Positions 8,851 through 18,140 of a stretch of DNA of 64,000 bases are shown piece by piece. The number at the start of each line of letters is the position of its first letter. The first letter of the stretch is position 1. A program made the position numbers and the translations under genes. Under the pieces are notes generated by a model. The model was not told where the DNA came from. It did no database searches and was given only the letters and a program-made list of their open reading frames with translations. This stretch comes from Halomonas sp. M4R1S46 (GTDB taxonomy: Bacteria > Pseudomonadota > Gammaproteobacteria > Pseudomonadales > Halomonadaceae), in NCBI RefSeq assembly GCF_025725685.1, contig NZ_CP107008.1, positions 2,976,001 through 3,040,000 of the forward strand, given 5' to 3'.

Positions 8851-9229
8851 CCAGGCTGCCTCCGCAGCGCCTGTGCGCAACCGCGCCGACGGCGATCCGC
8901 TCGAGGCCGGACCGCCGATGGCGGGTGGCGCGGCGCCTGGCGGTCGAAGGCGACGAGGCGCCGTGCTTGCTCGATCTCCCCCCTGCCAGTAGCCTCGGTC
9001 AGCCGGTGCCGGCGCCCCGTCCCTCGGGGCCTTCCCGTGGCGCGCCAGGTACACCGCCCAATCAGTCAGTGCTCCCGCACAAATTTGAATGGCTGTTCAA
9101 CAACCGCTAGGGTGTAGCGCCTCGATTCGTGTCAACGCAGGCCAACAGGCATGCTCAGGACACCCTACCCCCCGTCAACCCGCCTCCACCGGCGCCAGCG
9201 CCGGGTCGGGCGACATCAAGGCACAGCCA
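8851..9229. other. Intergenic region upstream of the second proVW operon
   Basis: No gene is visible in these 379 bases. The first 210 bases are GC-rich without clear structure and I see no convincing terminator. Near 9080 the composition drops and contains the palindrome and weak promoter annotated separately. Confidence 0.5.
9085..9113 (+). promoter_or_regulatory. Candidate promoter with overlapping palindrome upstream of proV (second system)
   Basis: TTGAAT at 9085-9090 and TAGGGT at 9108-9113 are 17 bases apart, giving a weak sigma-70-like promoter. The -35 is part of an inverted repeat TTGAA-N6-TTCAA (9085-9100), a form used by TetR/BetI-type repressors. Both assignments are inferences; the -10 matches only half of the consensus. 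Confidence 0.35.
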
Positions 9230-10431
9230 ATGAGTGACAACCGAAACGTCAAGATTCGGGTCCGACAGCTCAGCAAGGTCTTCGGCAATCAGCCGAAGAA
9301 GGCGCTGGAACTGCGCGACCAGGGGCTCAAGCGCCCCGAGATCCTCGACAAGACCGGCCAGACGCTGGGCCTGTCCGACATCAACTTCGACGTCTACGAG
9401 GGCGAACTTCTGGTGATCATGGGGCTCTCCGGTTCGGGCAAGTCGACCCTGATCCGCTGCCTCAATCGGCTGATCGAGCCCACCGAGGGCGAGATCGTCA
9501 TCGACGGCGAGAACATCCCGAGCCTCAAGGAGAAGGAACTGCTGGAATGCCGCCGCCGCCACTTCTCCATGGTGTTCCAGAACTTCGCCCTCTTTCCCCA
9601 CCGCACCGTGCGCCAGAACGCCGAGTTCGGCCTGGAGATCCGCGGGGTCGATCCCGCCGAGCGCCGTGACATCGCGGCCAGTTCCCTGAAGCAGGTCGGC
9701 CTGGAAGGCTGGGAGGACGCCTATCCCAACCAGCTCTCCGGCGGCATGCAGCAGCGGGTCGGCCTGGCCCGGGCACTGGCCAACGACGCCAGCGTGCTGC
9801 TGATGGACGAGGCCTTCTCGGCGCTGGACCCGCTGATTCGCGGCGACATGCAGCAGGAACTGCTGGAACTCCAGCACCGCATGAAGAAGACCACCGTCTT
9901 CATCACCCACGACCTCGACGAGGCCCTGAGCATCGGCGATCGCATCGTGCTGCTCAAGGACGGCGAGGTCGTGCAGATCGGCACCCCGGAGGAGATCCTC
10001 ACCAAGCCGGCCGACGACTACGTACGGCGCTTCATCGAGGGCGTCGACAAGTCGCGGATCCTCAGCGCCGAGAGCGCCATGCGCAAGGTGCGTTCCACCG
10101 TGCGCGACACCGACGGCCCCAGGACCGCGCTGCGCAAGATGCGCGACCATAGCCTCGACTCCATCTACATCCTCGATCGCGAGCGTCGCCTGATCGGCCT
10201 GATCGATGCCGAGTCCGCCAGCCAGGCCCTGGAAGACGGCAAGGAGCGGGTGACGGACGCCATGACCCAGGACTTCCGCAAGGTGGTCCGCGAGGAACCG
10301 CTGCACAACCTGTTCGCCATGTTCCACGAGAACCGCTTCCCCATCGCCGTGGTGGACGAGAACCAGGTGCTGCAGGGCGTCGTCGTCAAGGGCGCCGTGC
10401 TCGATGAACTCGCACAGGCAGGAGAACACTG

Positions 10432-10432
<1 letters not shown>
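9230..10432 (+). CDS. proV: Glycine betaine/proline ABC transporter ATP-binding protein (second system)
   Basis: A 400-residue ProV/OpuAA-type ATPase. An N-terminal extension (LSKVFGNQPKKALELRDQG) precedes Walker A GLSGSGKST at 65-73, the Q-loop MVFQNFALFPHRTV, signature LSGGMQQRVGLARA, Walker B LLMDEAFSALD and switch His in FITHDLDEAL. A CBS pair occupies about residues 275-395. It is a paralogue of the ATPase at 3275-4522. The ATG at 9230 gives the usual family start; a frame open back to 9089 would add an unrelated 47 residues. Its stop overlaps the start of the permease by one base (TGATG), which points to translational coupling. It energises the permease and binding protein encoded next. 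Confidence 0.92.
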
Positions 10433-11271
<839 letters not shown>

Positions 11272-11279
11272 TCCAGCAT

Positions 11280-11313
11280 GGGCGAGCCGCCGGTTGCATC
11301 CGGCGGCTCGCCC
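11280..11313 (+). terminator. Intercistronic hairpin between permease and binding-protein genes
   Basis: A perfect 14-bp stem (GGGCGAGCCGCCGG and its complement) with a 6-base loop starts 8 bases after the permease stop. No T tract follows and the next gene is in the same direction, so partial termination or mRNA protection is more likely than full termination. Confidence 0.55.
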
Positions 11314-11353
11314 CTGCATCCTCTTGATCGTATTCCTAATAAAGGCACATCCG

Positions 11354-12214
11354 ATGACCAAGCAACCGATGCGTCTCGCCGGCCTGGCCATGGTCGCCGG
11401 CGCCGGCCTCACCGCCGCGACCGCCCAGGCCCAGGACAAGGGTTCCGTGCATCTCGCCTATGTCGAGTGGGCCTCCGAGGTCGCCTCCACCAACGTGGTC
11501 CGTGCGGTGCTCGAGCAGGCCGGCTACGAGGTGGAACTCACCTCGCTGTCCGCCGCCGCCATGTGGCAGTCCGTGGCCAGTGGTGACACCGACGCCATCG
11601 TCGCCGCCTGGCTGCCCTCCACCCATGCCGACTACCTCGAGCGTGTCGGTGATCAGGTCGATGACCTGGGCCCGAACCTCGATGGTACCAAGCTCGGCCT
11701 GGTGGTCCCGGCCTACAGCGAGGTCGACTCCATCGCCGAGCTGAACGAGCACGCCGAGGCCTTCGAGGGCAAGATCACCGGCATCGACCCGGGCGCCGGG
11801 ATCATGAGCCTCACCGAGGACGTCATCGACGCCTACGGCCTCGACCTGGATCTGCAGAGCGGCAGCGGCGCCACCATGACCGCGGCGCTCAAGAGCGCCA
11901 TCGCCAACGAGGAAGAGATCGCGGTGACCGGCTGGACGCCGCACTGGATGTTCGCCCGCTGGGACCTCAAGTACCTGGAGGATCCCAAGAACGTCTATGG
12001 CGGGGCCGAGCAGATCCACACCATCGCCCGCCAGGGCCTCGAGGAGGATCTGCCGGGGGCCCATGCCATCCTGGATGCCTTCGAATGGACCCCCGAGCAG
12101 ATGGGCGAGGTCATGCTCATGAACCAGCAGGAGGATTCCGACCCCTACGAGAACGCCAAGCAGTGGGTCGAGGACAACCAGGACCTGGTCCAGGAGTGGC
12201 TGCCGGAGGCCTGA
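11354..12214 (+). CDS. Glycine betaine ABC transporter substrate-binding protein (OpuAC type)
   Basis: A 286-residue periplasmic binding protein with a signal peptide ending near TAQAQD (residue 26). The mature part follows the shorter OpuAC/ProX-like pattern: HLAYVEWASEVASTNVV, SAAAMWQSVASGDTDAIVAAW, and VTGWTPHWMFARWDLKYLEDP, whose tryptophans are the expected quaternary-ammonium ligands. It is a different subfamily from the 351-residue protein at 1232-2287, so the two importers may prefer different solutes. The ATG at 11354 is chosen because it begins the signal peptide; the frame opens earlier inside the upstream hairpin. A textbook Rho-independent terminator follows. Confidence 0.9.
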   Translation: MTKQPMRLAGLAMVAGAGLTAATAQAQDKGSVHLAYVEWASEVASTNVVRAVLEQAGYEVELTSLSAAAMWQSVASGDTDAIVAAWLPSTHADYLERVGDQVDDLGPNLDGTKLGLVVPAYSEVDSIAELNEHAEAFEGKITGIDPGAGIMSLTEDVIDAYGLDLDLQSGSGATMTAALKSAIANEEEIAVTGWTPHWMFARWDLKYLEDPKNVYGGAEQIHTIARQGLEEDLPGAHAILDAFEWTPEQMGEVMLMNQQEDSDPYENAKQWVEDNQDLVQEWLPEA

Positions 12215-12248
12215 GGCCTCCCGCCGCCCTTCCGGCCGTGCAGCACGA

Positions 12249-12280
12249 GGGGGAGATGCCGACAGGCATCTCCCCCTTTT
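12249..12280 (+). terminator. Rho-independent terminator of the second proVW operon
   Basis: GGGGGAGATGCC, loop GACA, the exact complement, then TTTT. The 12-bp stem starts 34 bases after the binding-protein stop. Confidence 0.85.
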
Positions 12281-12333
12281 CGTTGGCGCGTGGCTGATGA
12301 GGCGGGGCACTTCTCCAGGCGGGCGGGAAGCCT

Positions 12334-12349
12334 CGCCTCCCAGGAGGCG
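12334..12349 (-). terminator. Hairpin downstream of the aminotransferase gene
   Basis: CGCCTCC-CA-GGAGGCG with further partial pairing outward (GAAG at 12327, CTTC at 12353), just past the stop of the minus-strand aminotransferase gene. There is no T tract, so function as a terminator is by position only. Confidence 0.4.
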
Positions 12350-12362
12350 GGACTTCCGGGTA

Positions 12363-13772
12363 TCAGCGCGGCAGGTAGCCGTCGGCCTTGAGCGACTCGG
12401 TGGCGGCCTCGATGCTCTCGCGCAGCGTGGCCACCACGAAGTCGACGTGTTCGCGACTCAGGATCAGCGTCGGGGAGAGGATGTTCATGTGCGCCAGGGG
12501 GCGCACGATCAGGCCGCGCTTCTGGCACTCGTCGGCGATGCGATTGCCCACCTTGGCCTCGGGGGCAATCAGTTCCCTGGTCGCCTTGTCGGCGACGTTC
12601 TCGAGACACATCATGAACTTGCGGCCACGGACGTCGCCGACGATCTGCAGGTCCTCGAGCTCATGGAGGCGCTCCTCGAAGTAGGCACCCACGTCCTTGA
12701 CGTGATCGCAGAGGTTCTCGCGTTCCATGATCTCGATGTTCTTGAGGCCTGCGGCGCAGCTCACCGGGTGGCCGGAGTAGGTGAAGCCGTGGGTGAAGAT
12801 GGCGCCATCGGCCTGGGGCTCGCTGATCACCTCATAGATGCGATCGGAGAAGATGGTCGCTCCCAGCGGCAGGTAACCGGAGGTCAGCCCCTTGGCGCAG
12901 GTGATGATGTCCGGGACGATGCCGAACTCGTCCTCGGAGGCGAACATGTGTCCCAGCCGGCCGAAGGCGGTGACCACCTCGTCGGAGACATAGAGGACAT
13001 CGTACTTGCGGCACACCGCCAGGGTCTTCCTGTGGTAGCCCTCGGGCGGCACGATCACGCCGCCGGCGCCCAGGATCGGCTCGGCGAAGAAGGCCGCGAC
13101 ATTGTCCGGGCCCCGCTCGAGGATCTTGTCCTCCAGCTCCTGGACCTTCTCGTCGCAGAAGGCCTCCAGGCTCTGGCCCTCCGGGCGACGGTAGGGGTTG
13201 GGGCTGGAGATGTGGTGCACCAGTTGGCGATCGATGTCGAAGCCGATGTGGTCGACCTCGACCCCGGTGATCGACATCGCCATGTAGGTGCTGCCGTGAT
13301 AGCCGTCCTTGCGCGAGATGATCTGCTTCTTGCTCGGCTTGCCGAGCTGGTTGAAGTAGAAGTGGATCATGCGCACGGCGGTGTCGTTGGCCACCGAGCC
13401 GCCACAGCCGTAGAAGACGTGGTTGAGATCCCCCGGCGCCAACTCGGCGAGCTTGGCGGCCAGGCGCGCGGCCGGCGCGGTGGTGTGGTGGCCGAAGGTC
13501 GAGAAGTAGGGGATATCGCGGATCTGCTCGGCGACCGCCTCGGCGATCTCGTCCCGGCCGTAGCCGATGTTGACGCACCAGAGCCCGCCGATGCCATCGA
13601 GGTAGCGCTTGCCGTCGGCGTCCTGAAGGGAGACGCCGTCGGCCTGGCGGAAGACCATGGACCCGCTTTCCTTGAAGGTGGAGAAGTCGGTCCAGGGGTG
13701 CATGAAGTGGTCGCGATCCTTCTGCCAGATTTCCTGTTTCTCGAGCTGGGCGGACGCGTTCTGACTGGTCAT
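12363..13772 (-). CDS. Class III (omega) aminotransferase, amine:pyruvate type
   Basis: A 469-residue PLP-dependent fold-type I aminotransferase. Visible are GIGGLWCVNIGYGRDEIAEA, the PLP phosphate region YGCGGSVANDTAVRM, RKDGYHGSTYMAMSITG, the acidic residue that binds the PLP ring nitrogen in VLYVSDEVVTAFGRLG, and the Schiff-base lysine in CAKGLTSGYLPLG. The pattern is that of SpuC, taurine:pyruvate and beta-alanine:pyruvate transaminases. It is the third gene after an aldehyde dehydrogenase and an APC permease, so the likely role is to turn an imported terminal amine (a polyamine or omega-amino acid) into an aldehyde. Ectoine-catabolic DoeD is another possible relative, but no doeA or doeB lies nearby. 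The exact amine is not determinable. Confidence 0.85.
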   Translation of the reverse strand: MTSQNASAQLEKQEIWQKDRDHFMHPWTDFSTFKESGSMVFRQADGVSLQDADGKRYLDGIGGLWCVNIGYGRDEIAEAVAEQIRDIPYFSTFGHHTTAPAARLAAKLAELAPGDLNHVFYGCGGSVANDTAVRMIHFYFNQLGKPSKKQIISRKDGYHGSTYMAMSITGVEVDHIGFDIDRQLVHHISSPNPYRRPEGQSLEAFCDEKVQELEDKILERGPDNVAAFFAEPILGAGGVIVPPEGYHRKTLAVCRKYDVLYVSDEVVTAFGRLGHMFASEDEFGIVPDIITCAKGLTSGYLPLGATIFSDRIYEVISEPQADGAIFTHGFTYSGHPVSCAAGLKNIEIMERENLCDHVKDVGAYFEERLHELEDLQIVGDVRGRKFMMCLENVADKATRELIAPEAKVGNRIADECQKRGLIVRPLAHMNILSPTLILSREHVDFVVATLRESIEAATESLKADGYLPR

Positions 13773-13831
13773 CGTGATTCTCCTTCGGGGTCGGGAGGCG
13801 GCGGCGGGCGGCGCCTCGCGTAGTTGTCTTC

Positions 13832-15244
13832 TCAGCGCTTGGCGATCTGGTCCAGGGGTTCGGGCTTGAACAGCGGCTTCTTCATCACCAGCTTGATCCA
13901 GGCCACGGCGACGACGCTGACCAGGCCTAGCACCACGCCGGCGTTGGTGAAGATCTCCGCGGTCAGTTCCGGCGCCGGCGAGGCATAGACGATGGCGTAG
14001 ACCATGCCGGCGATGCCGATCAGCTGCGGCAACGGATAGAGGGGCGAACGGTAGGGACGCTCGGCCTCGGGGTAGCGAATGCGCAGGGCGATGACGTTGA
14101 CATGGGCGATGATGTAGGCGATCAGCCAGGCGATGGCCGCGGAGATCAGCAACAGGCCCACGGTGCTGGCGTCGTTGCCCCAGATCAGCAGCGGCAGGCC
14201 GGTGACGCCGGCGGTGAACAGCACCGCGACCCAGGGGGCGCGGGTGGACCGGGTCAGCCAGCCCAGCATCGGGAAGGCCTGGCCCTGCTCGGCCATGCCC
14301 TGCAGCATCCGCGGCACGGCGGCCAGCGAGGTGTTCACCGTGCTGCAGGTCGCGGTGATCGCCGCCACGGCCAGCAGGAAGGTGCCCGATCCGCCGAAGG
14401 CGGCACTGGCATACTCCAGGTGCGGCAGCTCGGCGGTCATCAGCACGTCGCGCGGCAGGTAGAAGAGCGCGCCCAGGCAGTAGAGGGCGAACACCCCGAA
14501 GATCACGGTCAGACCCAGGTACATGGAGCGCGGGATATAGCGCTCGGGACGGCGCGTATCGCCGACCAGCGGGCAGACGAACTCGGCGCCCACATAACCC
14601 CAGATGGCCAGGGCGATCAGGGTGAAGGCGCCCTCGCCCAGGTTGAAGCCGGCGGCCAGCTCGGCGGCCGCGAACCGATGAGGCGCGAAGCCGCCCGTCA
14701 GGGCACTGACGCCGAGCAGGGTCAGGGCCACCACCATGGCGAAGGCCAGCACGTTCTGCAGCTTGGCGAAGACATCGATGCCCAGCAGGTTGAGCACCGT
14801 GAAGGCGCCGAGGATGCCGAAGGCGACGTAGTGGGTCCCTTCCACGGCCGGATAGAGCACGCCGATCAGGTAGTTGACCAGCATCAGCTCGGCGGACAGC
14901 GCGAACATCGCCACCACCACATAGCCGGAGAACACCGAGAGGATCGCCGGGAAGTGCCCCAGGGCCACCTCGGTGTAGGCGCTAAGGCTCCCCGCCCGGG
15001 GCACCAGCAGGGCCAGTTCGGAGAAGGACGCCGCATAGCACAGCGCCAGCACCCAGGCGATGGCCAACGGCACGATGAAGGCGGCCCCGGCGATGCCGAC
15101 GCCCTGGAGCATCAGCACCATGACGCCCTGGGATACCACCAGGCCGACCGCCACGGCCATCAGGGACTTGAGACCCAGGACGCCTCGGGCCTTCTTGTCG
15201 GTGGCGGTCGTGGCCGCCGCCGATTTGGATATGGCATCTTGCAT
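13832..15244 (-). CDS. APC-superfamily amino acid/amine permease
   Basis: A 470-residue permease with about 12 membrane segments. After a polar N-terminus comes GLKSLMAVAVGLVVSQGVMV, the first helix with the glycine-rich break characteristic of APC carriers, and SELALLVPRAGSLSAYTEVA, the conserved segment of amino acid/polyamine transporters. The ATG at 15242-15244 follows GAGGGTG; the longer open frame to 15367 overlaps the aldehyde dehydrogenase gene and looks non-coding. Lying between aldehyde dehydrogenase and aminotransferase genes, it probably imports the amine they degrade. It resembles PuuP-type carriers in general pattern but I cannot assign a substrate. Confidence 0.85.
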   Translation of the reverse strand: MQDAISKSAAATTATDKKARGVLGLKSLMAVAVGLVVSQGVMVLMLQGVGIAGAAFIVPLAIAWVLALCYAASFSELALLVPRAGSLSAYTEVALGHFPAILSVFSGYVVVAMFALSAELMLVNYLIGVLYPAVEGTHYVAFGILGAFTVLNLLGIDVFAKLQNVLAFAMVVALTLLGVSALTGGFAPHRFAAAELAAGFNLGEGAFTLIALAIWGYVGAEFVCPLVGDTRRPERYIPRSMYLGLTVIFGVFALYCLGALFYLPRDVLMTAELPHLEYASAAFGGSGTFLLAVAAITATCSTVNTSLAAVPRMLQGMAEQGQAFPMLGWLTRSTRAPWVAVLFTAGVTGLPLLIWGNDASTVGLLLISAAIAWLIAYIIAHVNVIALRIRYPEAERPYRSPLYPLPQLIGIAGMVYAIVYASPAPELTAEIFTNAGVVLGLVSVVAVAWIKLVMKKPLFKPEPLDQIAKR

Positions 15245-15278
15245 TGTCGTCACCCTCTTGTTGTTGTGGGGGGTCGCA

Positions 15279-15301
15279 CCCGCCGGTGAGGCACCGGCGG
15301 G
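15279..15301 (-). terminator. Intercistronic hairpin between aldehyde dehydrogenase and permease genes
   Basis: CCCGCCGGTG, loop AGG, then the exact 10-base complement. It lies within a co-directional operon and has no T tract, so an mRNA-stability or partial-termination role is more likely. Confidence 0.45.
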
Positions 15302-15317
15302 CGGGGTCAGGGGCGGC

Positions 15318-16805
15318 TCATAGGCGCACCCAGGTGGTCTTGAGCTGGGTGAACTTGTCCAGGGCATGCAGCGACAGGTCGCGGCCGAAGCCGGACTGCT
15401 TGTAGCCGCCGAAGGGCGTGGTGAAGTCGATGGCGTCCACGGTGTTCACCGAGACCGTGCCCGCCCGCAGGCGGCGCGAGACGCGATGCGCCCGCGACAG
15501 GTTCTCGGTCCACACGGACGCCGCCAGGCCGTAGATGGAGTCGTTGGCGATGGCCACCGCCTCGTCCTCGTCGGCGAATTCGATCAGCACCGCCACCGGC
15601 CCGAAGATCTCCTCGCGAGCGATGGTCATCTCCGGGGTCACGGCCTCGAACAGCGTCGGCGACACGAAGGCATCCTGTTCCTCGCCGCTCGGCGCCTCGC
15701 CCAGCGCCAGACGCGCGCCCTCTTCCAGGCCCAGCGAGATGTAGTCGCGCACCCTGCCGGCATGCCCGGCGTCGATCAGCGAGCCGACGTCGGTGGCCGG
15801 GTCCAGCGGGTCGCCGACCACCAGCTCGGAGGCGGCGGCCACGAAGCGCTCGACGAAGGCGTCCTTGGCGTCGCGCTGGACCAGGATCCGCGAGTTGGCC
15901 GAGCACACCTCGCCCTGGTTGAAGTAGATGCCCTGCACCGCGGTCTTCGCCGCGGCGTCCAGATCGCTGTCGGCGAACACCAGGTTGGGGCTCTTGCCGC
16001 CGCACTCCAGCCAGACCTGCTTCATGTTCGAGCGGGAGGCATACTCGAGGAAGCGCTTGCCGGTGGCCGTGGAGCCGGTGAAGGTCAGGCAGTCCACGTC
16101 CGCGTGCAGGCCCAGGGCCTCGCCGGTGATGTGACCGTGGCCCGGCAGGACATTGAAGACGCCGTCGGGGATGCCCGCTTCGCTGGCCAGCTGCGCCAGG
16201 CGCAGGGCGGTGAGCGGGGACGACTCGGCGGGCTTGAGGATCACGCTGTTGCCCGCCGCCAGCGCCGGGGCCAGCTTCCAGGCGGTGATATCGAGAGGAA
16301 AGTTCCAGGGGATCACCGCGGCCACCACGCCGACGGGCTCGCGGGTGATGGTGGCCAGGTTGTCGCCATCGGTGGGCGCCACCTCGCCGTAGAGCTTGTC
16401 GGTGGCCTCGGCGTACCAGCCGAAGCAGCCGGCCGCGCCGGGAATGTCGAGCTCGAAGGCATCGCGGATCGGCTTGCCGGTGTCCAGGGTTTCGAGCAGG
16501 GCCAGCTCTTCCTGATGCGCCATCATCAGCGCCGACAGGCGCTGCAGCACGGCCTTGCGGCTGGCCGGCGCGGCGCGCGACCAGTCACCGGCCTCGAAGC
16601 TGCGCCGCGCCGCGGCCACGGCGCGATCCACGTCCTCGGCACCGCAGGCCGCGACCTCGGTCAGGGCCTCGCCGGTGGCCGGGTTCCAGGTGGTCAGGGT
16701 CTCGCCGTCGCCGGCCTGGACGCGCCGGCCGTCGATGAAGGCCCCATCCGGCAGGGTCAGCCGGGAGCGCAGGTCACGCCAGAAGGACAGATCATGTGCC
16801 GCCAT
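15318..16805 (-). CDS. NAD-dependent aldehyde dehydrogenase, PuuC/KauB-like
   Basis: A 495-residue aldehyde dehydrogenase. It closely follows the PuuC pattern: LETLDTGKPIRDAFELDIPGA, PVGVVAAVIPWNFPLDI, the NAD-binding FTGSTATGKRFLEYA, the general base Glu in LECGGKSPN, the catalytic Cys in FNQGEVCSANSR and FTTPFGGYKQSGFGRDLSLH near the C-terminus. PuuC and KauB oxidise aminoaldehydes such as gamma-glutamyl-aminobutyraldehyde, so this enzyme probably oxidises the aldehyde made by the neighbouring aminotransferase. The ATG at 16803-16805 has GGAG nine bases upstream; the frame extends to 16862 but without a better site. It is the first gene of the operon reading to 12363 and is preceded by the AT-rich regulatory box. 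Confidence 0.9.
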   Translation of the reverse strand: MAAHDLSFWRDLRSRLTLPDGAFIDGRRVQAGDGETLTTWNPATGEALTEVAACGAEDVDRAVAAARRSFEAGDWSRAAPASRKAVLQRLSALMMAHQEELALLETLDTGKPIRDAFELDIPGAAGCFGWYAEATDKLYGEVAPTDGDNLATITREPVGVVAAVIPWNFPLDITAWKLAPALAAGNSVILKPAESSPLTALRLAQLASEAGIPDGVFNVLPGHGHITGEALGLHADVDCLTFTGSTATGKRFLEYASRSNMKQVWLECGGKSPNLVFADSDLDAAAKTAVQGIYFNQGEVCSANSRILVQRDAKDAFVERFVAAASELVVGDPLDPATDVGSLIDAGHAGRVRDYISLGLEEGARLALGEAPSGEEQDAFVSPTLFEAVTPEMTIAREEIFGPVAVLIEFADEDEAVAIANDSIYGLAASVWTENLSRAHRVSRRLRAGTVSVNTVDAIDFTTPFGGYKQSGFGRDLSLHALDKFTQLKTTWVRL

Positions 16806-16891
16806 CGGGTGGGTCTCCGTTGTCAGAGTCGTTGTTGTCGGGATCGCATTGACGTGTGTCACGACCTTAGGGTCACGATAGTCCCGGCCTC

Positions 16892-16914
16892 CTGATTAAA
16901 TAAAATATTATAAT
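16892..16914 (-). promoter_or_regulatory. AT-rich operator/promoter box A of the aldehyde dehydrogenase operon
   Basis: CTGATTA-AA-TAAAATAT-TATAAT stands out as the only strongly AT-rich stretch of the area. It is repeated almost exactly at 22033-22058 upstream of the monooxygenase operon, with a 3-base insertion. An ACCTTAGG sequence lies nearby on the start-codon side in both places (16864-16871, 22017-22024). A shared site for the LysR-type regulator encoded at 17025 is the likely meaning. Confidence 0.5.
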
Positions 16915-17024
16915 TCGAAGAAAAGGATCATAAATTCCTATGCAGAGGACCCGAGCGGTCACGCCCCGACCGGGCGGGTCACCTCCGATGCGCTGTGTCG
17001 TCCTTGGAAAGGGCCGGCCCCCGC

Positions 17025-17975
17025 TCAGGGGTTGGCCGCCAGTCCCGTGCTCGTGCCCAGGCGTTCGAAGACGTCACCTCGCGCCTCGCTGTCCTGGGCC
17101 AGGCGATGCATGGCCTCGGCGGCGGGGCTCAGGCGCAGCCCGCGCAGGCAGGCGATGCCCATGGAGAGCGGCTGGGCCTCGTCCTCCAGGGGCAGGGCCG
17201 TCAGGCGCCCGCCGTCGAGCGACTCGAGGGCGGTCAGGGGGGTGTTGAACAGCGAGAAGCCGAAGCCGTTGGCCACCAGGCCGCGCAGCATGTCCATGGA
17301 CTTGGCGCGATGGGCCACGGACGGCGACAGGCCATGACGAGTGAAGATCGACAGGAAGTACTCGCGGCTCAGCGGCCAGTCGAGCAGCACCATGGGATAG
17401 GCCACCAGCTCGGCGAGGCCGATGCTGTCGCGCAGGCTCAGGGGATGATCGGCGGCGACCACGGCATAGGGGGGAAAGCGATAGAGCGGCGTGAAGTCGA
17501 TCTCCTCGGGGACCTGGAGATCGTAGGTGAAGGCCAGCTCGTAGTCCCCCTGGCTCAGGCCGCGCACGACATCGACCTGGTTCATCTCGTCGCAGTAGAG
17601 GCTCACCCCCGGGTGCCGGTCGGCGTAGCGCCGCAGCAGCTGTGGCAGGAAGACCGGCGCGAAGGTGGGAAAGGCCACCAGCCGCAATTCGCCGCCGATC
17701 TCCTCGCCCAGCGAGAGGGCGTACTTCTCCAGTCCCTCGGCATCGCGCAACAGCTGGCGTGCCCGAATCAGCAGCTGCTTGCCCGAGGGCGTCAGCGACA
17801 GGCCCTGGGCATGATGCCGCACGAACAGCTGCAGGCCGGTGATCTCCTCGATCTGCTGGATGGCCGCGGAGATCGAGGGCTGGGAGACGTGCAGCTTGCG
17901 GGCCGCCTGGGTGACGCTGGAGAGCTCGCCGGCGACCACGAAGTAGCGCAGCTGCTTGAGGGTGAATGGACGCAT
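17025..17975 (-). CDS. LysR-family transcriptional regulator
   Basis: A 316-residue LysR-type regulator. The N-terminal winged helix-turn-helix is clear (LKQLRYFVVAGELSSVTQAA, then KLHVSQPSISAAIQQIEE, residues 6-46). It is followed by FVRHHAQGLSLTPSGKQLL and a linker helix, then a two-lobe effector-binding domain starting GGELRLVAFPTFAPV at about residue 93. The gene lies between the M20 gene and the aldehyde dehydrogenase gene, all on the same strand. Because the same AT-rich box precedes both flanking operons, this protein is the best candidate for their common activator. The inducer is unknown. Confidence 0.9.
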   Translation of the reverse strand: MRPFTLKQLRYFVVAGELSSVTQAARKLHVSQPSISAAIQQIEEITGLQLFVRHHAQGLSLTPSGKQLLIRARQLLRDAEGLEKYALSLGEEIGGELRLVAFPTFAPVFLPQLLRRYADRHPGVSLYCDEMNQVDVVRGLSQGDYELAFTYDLQVPEEIDFTPLYRFPPYAVVAADHPLSLRDSIGLAELVAYPMVLLDWPLSREYFLSIFTRHGLSPSVAHRAKSMDMLRGLVANGFGFSLFNTPLTALESLDGGRLTALPLEDEAQPLSMGIACLRGLRLSPAAEAMHRLAQDSEARGDVFERLGTSTGLAANP

Positions 17976-18004
17976 CGGGTCGTTTCCGCCGCTGACGAAC
18001 AGGC

Positions 18005-18025
18005 GCCCCGCGACGGGCGCGGGGC
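18005..18025 (-). terminator. Hairpin between M20 hydrolase and LysR genes
   Basis: GCCCCGCG, loop ACGGG, CGCGGGGC: an 8-bp GC-rich stem past the end of the minus-strand M20 gene and before lysR. No T tract. Confidence 0.4.
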
Positions 18026-18140
18026 GAGCCCCGTCAGCATATCAGGCGCCACCTTTGTGCGTCTCGTCCGCTCTCAGCGCGGCAAGGCGCCCTGACGGTC
18101 GGGTCATTGCCTCGCCGCCACGGGGGCAAGGCACAACGCA

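Noticed and set aside
12363..16805. Aminotransferase and aldehyde dehydrogenase as doeD/doeC of ectoine degradation
   Set aside because: The dehydrogenase reads as PuuC/KauB-like, and the ectoine hydrolase and deacetylase genes that normally accompany doeCD are not here. Not fully excluded for the aminotransferase.
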